Source: MGBC124762 sp048201935
GTDB taxonomy: Bacteria > Bacillota > Clostridia > Oscillospirales > Oscillospiraceae
NCBI GenBank assembly: GCA_048201935.1
Contig: DBFBGR010000007.1
Span: forward strand, 67,955 to 131,954
Reading direction: 5' to 3'
DNA: 64,000 nt
Shown: positions 39,889-47,400 of the stretch, piece by piece
Numbering within the stretch: the stretch's first letter is position 1
How the letters are laid out: each line of letters starts with the position of its first letter
Translations under genes and position numbers: made by a program
The notes under the pieces: model-generated
Told to the model about the DNA's origin: nothing
Database searches by the model: none
The model's input: the letters and a program-made list of their open reading frames with translations, nothing else

Positions 39889-41859
39889 TTATGGGGCCAA
39901 GGGCGCGCGCATCACAAACACGCTCCCCTTCCCCAGCTCGGAGCTGGCCTCCACCGTGCCGCCCAGTTCCATGGCCACCGACTGGACGATGTAGAGCCCC
40001 AGCCCCTCGCCGCCACCCACCCGGCGGGTAAAGCCGTACTCAAAGACGTGGGGCAGGTCCTCGGGCCGGATGCCGCAGCCGGTGTCCTTGACCCAAATGG
40101 CGGCCTGATCTCCCTCCCTCGTCAGGGCCAGGGTGACGCTCCCGTCCTCGGGGGTGAAGGACAACGCGTTGTAGCAGAGGTTTTCCAAGGCCGAGCGCAG
40201 CCGCTCCTCGTCTCCGTCGATGGACAGCTCCTCACGGGGCAACTCCAGGTGAAAGAGCTGGCCCGATAGCTCCATATCCGGGCGGTTGTCGGCGTGGAAG
40301 CGGCGCAGGAAGTCGTTGAGGCAGATGCGCTCCGCCGGGGCCATGCCCCGCTCGGCCCGGGAGAAGCCCTGCAGCAGTTCAAACCGGCCCTCCAGGACGT
40401 TGACCCGCTCGTTCAGCGCCTCCAGGTAGGCGGCGGTCTCGCTGTCCACCGCCAGCGCGCCGCTCTGGATGAGCTGGGCATAGTTTTTCAGCGCCGCCAG
40501 GGGATTTTTCATGTCGTGGATGAGATGGGCCAGCAGCATCCGCCGCTCCTGGAGCAGCGCCTCCAAAGTGCTCGTCTTGCGGTCCACCTCCGATTGCAAG
40601 TGGAGGTTCAGCCGCTGGTTCTCCCCGATCATATTCACCTGGGCGCGCACCGTCAGCGCCGCGAAGCCCAGCACCAGCGCGAAGCCGCCGTACTCCTCCA
40701 GCCACGCTCCCCGGATGGGCTCAAAGCGGCCATAGGAGAGGGCCCCCGCCGCCAGGCTCAGCCCGTAGAGCCCCGAGGCGCACAGCAGATACCGCCACAG
40801 CGGCCGCTCCTCCCCCAGGCCCCGGAGGGCCAGAAACACTAGGTAGCCCCCTGACAAAAGCTTCCAAAGAAAGAGGACCACGCCGTAGGTATTGATGAAA
40901 AGAGGCGCATATGGTAGAATAAACAGCGGAAAGACCACTGTCACCGCGCACAAAGTGGCCGTGGCAGGCAGGGCCACCCTGCGGTGGTACCACCGCACCG
41001 CCGCGCCGGAGAGCTCCCCCGCCAGCAGGATGGCCAGCATCAGCGCCGCGCTGGCGCAGAAGTCCTCCAAAGCGTAGAGCGGGCGCACCAGGGGCGCCCC
41101 CATGGCCCGGAGGAAGGGATAGCACACCCGCAGAGAGAAGCAAAGGCACAAAAGCCCCAGCCGAAAGCTCTGGCGGTCCCGGTCAAAGAGCCACATGGCC
41201 AGCCCCGACAGGGCCAGGCCCAGGGAGAGAAAGCACATCAGCCCATAGACCGCCAGCCGTGCGGCCACCATCCCTTGGACGGCGTTGGGCGTGCCCACGC
41301 CGGGCGGGTAGTAAAGCCCGGAATAATAGTGGGTGTAGTTGGCGCACTGGATGACAAGCTCGGTCCGCTCCCCGGACCGGAAGGGATAGACAGCGTCGGT
41401 CACATGGGGCCGGTAGGGCGAGAGGCTCCCCTGCTCCCCCACCAGCTCGCCGTTGATATACACACGCCCGGCGCATAGGAGCTCGGGGAGATAGAGGGCC
41501 AGGCTCCGCCCGCCGCCCTCGGGGTCGGCCAAGGTCAGGCGGTAGGTCACCTGGCCGTAGGGATCGCCGGTGAGGTAGGAGAAGTTGGGGTATTCCCCGG
41601 CGTAGGTGTAGCGAGTGGAGTACCAGAACATATTCTCCAGCTCCTGGGGCGTACGCAGTCCGGGGTACGCCTCCCAGCCGTCCACCAAAAAGGCCACCTG
41701 CTCAGCATCCGCTTGGAGGACGTTATACCCCGGCCCGCCGGGCAGGGCGGCCGTATACTTATTGTCCCAACGCAACAGCGCGCATATGACCGCCGCCCCG
41801 GCCAGCAGCAGGGCCAGCGCCAGGGCCAGACCGCGCTTCTTCTCTCGCTTCATCTTCAC
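39889..41859 (-). CDS. Membrane sensor histidine kinase (7TMR-DISM-like sensor)
   Basis: 656-residue kinase. N-terminal signal-anchor (11-29), an extracellular galactose-binding-like sensory domain (~55-195), then seven to eight transmembrane segments (~205-420), together a 7TMR-DISM-like sensor. A coiled coil leads into a HisKA domain with the phospho-acceptor His in LIHDMKNPLAALKNYAQL (~residue 452), then the HATPase_c with N box ENLCYNALSF, G1 DTGCGI and G2 GGEGLGLYIV. ATG 41859 follows GAGGTG. Its likely partner, the response regulator at 43546-44259, lies beyond the oppositely oriented surface-protein gene. Confidence 0.93.
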   Translation of the reverse strand: MKMKREKKRGLALALALLLAGAAVICALLRWDNKYTAALPGGPGYNVLQADAEQVAFLVDGWEAYPGLRTPQELENMFWYSTRYTYAGEYPNFSYLTGDPYGQVTYRLTLADPEGGGRSLALYLPELLCAGRVYINGELVGEQGSLSPYRPHVTDAVYPFRSGERTELVIQCANYTHYYSGLYYPPGVGTPNAVQGMVAARLAVYGLMCFLSLGLALSGLAMWLFDRDRQSFRLGLLCLCFSLRVCYPFLRAMGAPLVRPLYALEDFCASAALMLAILLAGELSGAAVRWYHRRVALPATATLCAVTVVFPLFILPYAPLFINTYGVVLFLWKLLSGGYLVFLALRGLGEERPLWRYLLCASGLYGLSLAAGALSYGRFEPIRGAWLEEYGGFALVLGFAALTVRAQVNMIGENQRLNLHLQSEVDRKTSTLEALLQERRMLLAHLIHDMKNPLAALKNYAQLIQSGALAVDSETAAYLEALNERVNVLEGRFELLQGFSRAERGMAPAERICLNDFLRRFHADNRPDMELSGQLFHLELPREELSIDGDEERLRSALENLCYNALSFTPEDGSVTLALTREGDQAAIWVKDTGCGIRPEDLPHVFEYGFTRRVGGGEGLGLYIVQSVAMELGGTVEASSELGKGSVFVMRAPLAP

Positions 41860-41883
41860 AACACCTCACTAGGGGGAGTATTT

Positions 41884-43542
41884 ATGACAGGAAAATGGGC
41901 CAAAATAGGGGCGTTTTTATGCGTGCTCGGCGTGCTTTTGGGGGCGCTCCGGCTCTCACCCGCCGCCATGATCTCAGGCAGCCAAACCCCGCCCCAGGAG
42001 ACCGCCGACCCCGCCGGCGACAGCCACCGCGTCACCCTGGACGCCCAGCGCGTGGGCGACGGGGAGGGCCTGGCCTTCGAGACGGTGGCCGCCGAGCTGG
42101 CGGGCAATCCCTTCGCCCAAGGCTACTACCCCGGCGCTCTGACGGTGGAGCTGACGGGGCAGCTCGTGGTGGAATCAGGCGGCTGCCTCACCATCGGCAC
42201 CCTGTCCGCGGGCAACGACAAGGAGCAGAGCCCGGTGATCGCCGGGGAGCTGACCCAAGACGGCCTCATCGTGGTCCGGCCCGGCGGGCGGCTCATTTTG
42301 AAGACCGTCTCCCTGGACCTCTCGGGCCAGGGGCTGTTCCTGGTCCAGGAGCCCGGCGGCTCGGTGGAGCTCACCGACACCGCCATCGGCCAAGACCTGG
42401 TCCGCTGGGCGGGACCCACGGTGGACAACACCTATCAAAAGCCCCTGGAGCTTTGGCTGGAAGCGGGGACCGTCCTGGAGCCCGAGCTTCTGCCCCAGAG
42501 CGTTCGGAGCATCCTGCAGGACCAGGGCTCCACCACATTCGCCACCCTCCCGGTGCGCTGGGACCTGGAGGACTGGAACGAAGTGCCCGACGGCGAAGCG
42601 GTCCTTGCCGGGGCCTTTCTGGACGACAGCGGCCAGGTCCTGCCCTCGGTGCGGCCCCTGGAGCTGACCGTCCACTGGGTCAAGCCCGATACCTTGGTCA
42701 TCACCGACGCCGCCTGGCTGGGCCAGAGCGCCGCCAGCGCCAAGCTCTATCTCAAGGCCCTGCCCGACGAGGCGTCGGAGGTCTGGGGCGAGGTGTCCGA
42801 CGACGAAGAGAAAAGCTGGCAGCAGTGGGAAGGCTTTGAGCTGCGCCAGAGCGAGGACACCGTCGCCGGCGTGTTCTCCCTGCCCAACGCCGTGCCCCGG
42901 CACTTTCGTATTCGAGCCGCCAGCGAGGATGGCCGCCGCTACTGGATGTCCGACAGCGTGCGGTTGCCCAAGACCGTGACCCGCCCCAGCGACCAGGGTG
43001 GCAACCGGGGCGGGGCCACCACGGTGGGACGGCCCGTCCGCACCCCGGAGCCTACGCCCACGCCCTCAGCGGAACCGACACCAACTCCTACGCCTACGCC
43101 AACTCCGTCGCCCAGCGTAGCGCCGTCCATACCGCCCAGCGTGCCGCCCTCGGTAGAACCGTCGGCGGCTCCCAGCGTGGAGCCCAGCATAGTGCCGTCC
43201 CCGGAGCCCAGTGTGGAGCCTTCTCCCTCCACCATCCCGGTGGTGGTCCCGGTGGAGCCTACCGCCACGCCTGTGCCCGCACCGACCCCCACGGCGGAGC
43301 CTACGCCTACATCAGCGCCTTCGGCGGAGCCGTCGCCCGCGGCAACGCCCACGCCCAGTGTGGAACCCTCTTCCACGGCAGCGCCCCCGGCGGAGCCCCC
43401 GGACCCGCCCGTGTCCACGGCGGAGCCTCTCCCGGCCCAAGAGCCCGAGGGTCTTCCCCCCACGGTCCAGGCCCTGCTGGTCCTGGCGGGCGGCGGCCTG
43501 TGCGCCCTGGCCGGGGTGCTGGTCACCAAACGAAAGCGATAA
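41884..43542 (+). CDS. Exported stalk protein with a sorting-signal-like C terminus
   Basis: 552-residue surface protein. Signal peptide (1-26), a beta-rich N-terminal domain (~45-370; repeated GG-turns as in LTIGTLSAGNDKEQ and LIVVRPGGRLILKTV), then a ~130-residue Pro/Thr/Ser/Val stalk (residues ~378-515) made of TPTP/SVEPS repeats. The C terminus is LPPTVQALLVLAGGGL plus a hydrophobic helix and TKRKR. That resembles a sortase signal with Val in place of the Gly of LPxTG. ATG 41884 with GGGGGAG upstream. Only 24 bases separate its start from the divergent kinase gene. Confidence 0.85.
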   Translation: MTGKWAKIGAFLCVLGVLLGALRLSPAAMISGSQTPPQETADPAGDSHRVTLDAQRVGDGEGLAFETVAAELAGNPFAQGYYPGALTVELTGQLVVESGGCLTIGTLSAGNDKEQSPVIAGELTQDGLIVVRPGGRLILKTVSLDLSGQGLFLVQEPGGSVELTDTAIGQDLVRWAGPTVDNTYQKPLELWLEAGTVLEPELLPQSVRSILQDQGSTTFATLPVRWDLEDWNEVPDGEAVLAGAFLDDSGQVLPSVRPLELTVHWVKPDTLVITDAAWLGQSAASAKLYLKALPDEASEVWGEVSDDEEKSWQQWEGFELRQSEDTVAGVFSLPNAVPRHFRIRAASEDGRRYWMSDSVRLPKTVTRPSDQGGNRGGATTVGRPVRTPEPTPTPSAEPTPTPTPTPTPSPSVAPSIPPSVPPSVEPSAAPSVEPSIVPSPEPSVEPSPSTIPVVVPVEPTATPVPAPTPTAEPTPTSAPSAEPSPAATPTPSVEPSSTAAPPAEPPDPPVSTAEPLPAQEPEGLPPTVQALLVLAGGGLCALAGVLVTKRKR

Positions 43543-43545
43543 CGC

Positions 43546-44259
43546 TCAACCCGCCTCGGAGGGTTCTCCGGGGCGGGTCTTTTCCTGCCCCAAAAAGCGG
43601 TAGCCCTTGCGGTAGATGGTCTCGATATAATTCCTCCCCGGACACAGCCGCTCCAGCTTTTGGCGCACCCGGGCCATGCACACCTGCATATTGTGAACGC
43701 CCTGGTTCATAGGGGACTTCCACACCCGGTCGTAGAGCTCTTCGTAGGAAAACACCCGGTCGGGGTGCCGGGCCAGAAAGGCCAGCAGGTCAAATTCCAG
43801 GGAGGTGAGGGCGGCGGAATCCTCCCCAAAGCGCACCTCCCGAAGCCCCGGGTCGATGACCAGGCCCCGGAAGGCCAGCACCTCCCGCTCGGCCTCGCCC
43901 ACGCCCCGCTGGATGCGAAGGCGCAGGCGCAGCTCCAGCTCCTGGAGGGAATAAGGCTTTGCCACATAGTCGTCCCCCCCGGCCAGCAAGCCCCGGACCC
44001 GGTCGTCCTCCTGGGCGTAGGCCGAGAGGAAGATGATGGGCACGCCGCTGACCTCCCGGATGCGGCGGCAGACCTCCACGCCGTCCATCTCGGGCAGCTC
44101 CACGTCCAGCACGATGGCGTCCAGCGCCGCGGAGGAGGCCACCTTCAACGCCGTCTGGGCGTCCAGAGCGGGGATGGTCTCGTAGCCCCTGGACTTCAAA
44201 TAGGCCGCGTTGGTCTCTAAAATGCTGGGGTCGTCGTCCACCAAAAGCACCCGGTACAT
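43546..44259 (-). CDS. OmpR/PhoB-family response regulator
   Basis: 237 residues. The receiver domain (1-118) has the acidic pocket VDDD, phospho-acceptor Asp in LDVELPEMDG (~residue 52), switch Ser in FLSAY and Lys in AKPYS. A winged-helix Trans_reg_C domain (~140-225) carries TSLEFDLLAFLARHPDRVFSYEELYDRVW and YIETIYRKGYRFLG. ATG 44259 follows GAGGCGAGG; the in-frame ATG at 44280 overlaps the ribosome site. Its promoter has two TGTGAC direct repeats 11 bases apart just upstream of the -35 position, the usual binding pattern for this family, which suggests autoregulation. Confidence 0.94.
   Translation of the reverse strand: MYRVLLVDDDPSILETNAAYLKSRGYETIPALDAQTALKVASSAALDAIVLDVELPEMDGVEVCRRIREVSGVPIIFLSAYAQEDDRVRGLLAGGDDYVAKPYSLQELELRLRLRIQRGVGEAEREVLAFRGLVIDPGLREVRFGEDSAALTSLEFDLLAFLARHPDRVFSYEELYDRVWKSPMNQGVHNMQVCMARVRQKLERLCPGRNYIETIYRKGYRFLGQEKTRPGEPSEAG
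43549..43583 (+). terminator. Terminator of the stalk-protein gene
   Basis: ACCCGCC (43549-43555) pairs with GGCGGGT (43572-43578), with an inner CGGAG/CTCCG stem, followed by CTTTT. It lies inside the 3' end of the convergent response-regulator gene. Confidence 0.65.
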
Positions 44260-44294
44260 GGTCCTCGCCTCTCTTTCCATAGCATTTCACCCTT

Positions 44295-44340
44295 ATCATA
44301 CCATAGAATACCCCCGCAGAAAAGTCACAGACTCGTCACA
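44295..44340 (-). promoter_or_regulatory. Response-regulator promoter with PhoB-type direct repeats
   Basis: Minus strand: TGTGAC at 44340-44335 and again at 44329-44324 (11-base period), then a weak -35 TTTTCT (44323-44318), a 17-base spacer and TATGAT (44300-44295). Confidence 0.7.
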
Positions 44341-44378
44341 TTTTCAAAGGGGGGTAGAAATCCGGGGTCCCCATCTGC

Positions 44379-44441
44379 TATGATACAGGTATCAAGCCGT
44401 ATCAGGGCGGATATCCGCCCTGTCCGCGGGGACCCCCGCGG
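44379..44441 (+). promoter_or_regulatory. Palindrome-rich control region of the large SLH gene
   Basis: A -10 box TATGAT (44379-44384) lacks a good -35. It is overlapped by the dyad TGATAC (44381-44386)/GTATCA (44389-44394). Downstream lie a perfect 20-bp palindrome centred on GATATC (44403-44422) and an inverted repeat CCGCGGGG/CCCCGCGG (44424-44431/44434-44441). The GTCACA direct repeats at 44324-44340 lie 40-55 bases upstream of the -10 box and could activate this gene as well. Confidence 0.6.
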
Positions 44442-44472
44442 CACAAATTCCCGGAAAGAGAGGACTTCTACC

Positions 44473-47400
44473 ATGAAAAGACGACTGCTTTCCCTTCTGG
44501 TGTGCCTTTGTATGGCGCTGACGCTGCTGCCCACCACGGCGTGGGCCATGTTCGCGTTTTCTGTCAAAGCCCAGCCCACCAAGGAGAACAACTACACCTT
44601 CGAGGTGGAGTATTCCGATGCCGGCGCGACGGTGAGCTACCAGTGGTACAAGAAAACGGACACAGCCACCACCTATACGCTGGTGGCGGAAAACCCCGGC
44701 GAGAACGAGCTGGCCACGGTCACCGGGGAGTTCACAGCCGCGACCTATGTTGACGACCATTGGGAAGCGGAAATTGATGGAACCACGTATGAGTTCGTTG
44801 TCTACTATCCCGCTCTGCCCGGCGACGTGGTATCGGTGACCATCCCGTTCTCGATCAATATGCAATCTATTGATATCGTCGGTGGTTCTGGCGATTATGT
44901 CAGAAAGGGCGACTACGCCACTTTGACCACCACCTATGGTGGCAGCAATCTGATCGGTATCGGTGGAGAGGTATCTGACACATCTTTTACCGCCACCATT
45001 ACCGTCACCCGCCAGTGGGAGACTCTGGCCGACGAGACCGGGGCCGCCTTGCAGACCCGGGACGCGGGCGAGTATTTCTGCGTGGCCACCGCGGAAAAGG
45101 ACGGCGAGGTCCAGGCCAGCGAGACCTCCGAGACCGTCACCGTCGAGGCCCCGGTGGCCCGGCTGGACTACACCGAGAGCGGCGCGGCCAAGACCGCCGA
45201 CCTCGCCGAGCGGGAGGTGCGGTATGACAGGGTCTCCGACTATCTGAGCAGCGCCGACACCAGCGCCGGGGCCACTCTGACCCTTCTGGCCAACAGCGCC
45301 GCCAAGCTGAGTTTTGACATCCCCGTCACCCTCACCAGCGGTGAGGGCGGCCCCTACACCATCTCCCGGGACATGATCAACGACAGCCACAGCAAACGGG
45401 GTGACCTGCTCACCGCCTCCAGCGACTGCACCGTTACCAACCTGACCCTGGACGGCACGGTTCCCCCCGTACCGCCCGAGAATACCGAAATGCCCAGCTT
45501 CGTCAAGGTTTCTTCTGACCTGACCTTGGGAGAAGGGGCCACCATCCAGAACTGCCAGCCTAACAAGGAATTCGGTGGCCCCGCCCTGCCCGACGCGGCG
45601 GTGGATGTGTGGGGCTCCCTCACCATGACCGATGGCTCGGCCATCATCGACAACCAGGGCGGCGGGTATGGCGGCGTGGTGGTGGAAGAGACCGTCACCC
45701 TCTCGGGAGCGGTGACCATCAAGGACAATGTGGCCGTGGACCTCACCGGCATTTACAGCTTTGATCAGGTGGACAACGCCCCCAGGACCCCCGCCAATCT
45801 GCTGGTGTTTGCGCCCGATCCCGATCCGACGACAAGCGCCACCGCGCCCATTCAGGTGGTCGGTTCGTTGCAGGGCAGCGAGATCGGCGTGACGTTGCTG
45901 GACTACAATACGGACAAGCCCACCACTGGCAAGCTGGCCCAGGGCAGCGGCTATACCCTCCAGGACACCGACGCGGCGGTCTTCTTCTCCGACCAGCCGG
46001 GCTACTTCCTCGACCTGAACAGCGAGGAAAACGCCATTTACTTAGAGGCATACGCCATCACCCAACAGCCCACCGCGGACAACGGCTACACCGTGGCCGC
46101 CACCGGAGAGCCCACGCTCTACCAGTGGTATCCCGCCACGGTGGACACCCAGGCCGTCACCGACCAGAACACCACCCAAGGGCGTTTCGCCTGCACCTAC
46201 GCCGACGGCAAGTGGACAGCCGGAGAGGACGACTACGGCTCCGGGGGCTACTTCACCATGGCACTGAAGGAGGGGGACCGGGTGGCCGTCACTATCCCCA
46301 CCGCCGCCGTGCCCACCTATGGCCAACTGGGCTTTTACGACCGGGATACCCGCACCCAGGTGTGGTACTACTTTGACGGCGGCAACGGTGACGCTTCTGC
46401 CACCACCGACGGCGACAACACCATCATCACCTACGCGATCCCCGCGGATGGGATCTACGCGCTGACGCCAGACGGGCTGGACAGCGACGCCCTTCCGTCC
46501 CTCTCCGCCACGGTGACAGGGATCAAGCTGGGCGACGCCATCGACGACCAGACCACCGCCACCCTCACCAGCGGTCAGGTGGGGCAGAGCTACCTCTGCA
46601 CGATCCTCTGGTCCGACGGCACCTATCTGGACAGCGACGTGGTCACCTTCACCGCCCCGCCCCACGTCCACGCCATGAGCGTGGACTGCTCCGCCACCGA
46701 AGGGACGCAGGTGACCTATGCGCCCCTCACCCTGAACGAGAGCGGCGTACTCTGCGTCAGCGGCGCGGCCCTCACCCCCGACGCATACGGCAGCTACACC
46801 CTCCCCGCCGGGAGCTATTATCTGGCGGAGGATATCACCATAACGGGCTCTCTCACCATTCTGGACGCCAATGACGCGCCGGTGAACCTCTGTCTGGGCG
46901 GCAACGCCCTGGACCTGGGGACGAGCTACATCAACGTGAGAACCACCTACAACCAGGGCAACGGCGTGCTGAACGTCTGCGACTGCTCGGAGAAGGAAAG
47001 CGGCCTTATCACCAGCGCCATGGAAGGCAGTGACAGCCAGGGCACGGTCTACGTCGCCAATCAGTTCTCCCTCTACGGCGGCACGGTGCTAAATACCTGC
47101 GACAAGGCCAACAACGCCCTGTGTCTCAACGCCGGCACGGCCAACCTCTATAGCGGCAAGCTGATCTCCGGCTCCGGCAACGGCCTGTGGGTCAGCACTT
47201 GGCAGGCCGACGGCTTGAACCTCTCGGGAACTGTGACCATCCGGGGCGGGTCGGACCAGGACGTCTACTTCACCTGGCCCAGCTCCACCTGGGAGAACAA
47301 CGCCCACTTCACCCTCACCGGGCCGCTGACCAAGCCCGCCGCTCCCTGGCGGGTGGCGTTGGCCGAGGACAAGCCCATCCCTCTGGTGGACGGCTGGGCC

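Noticed and set aside
43050..43460. Short-period repeat tract that could suggest a tandem-repeat locus or CRISPR-like array
   Set aside because: It is the coding sequence of a Pro/Thr/Ser stalk; units are irregular, without spacers or conserved direct repeats.
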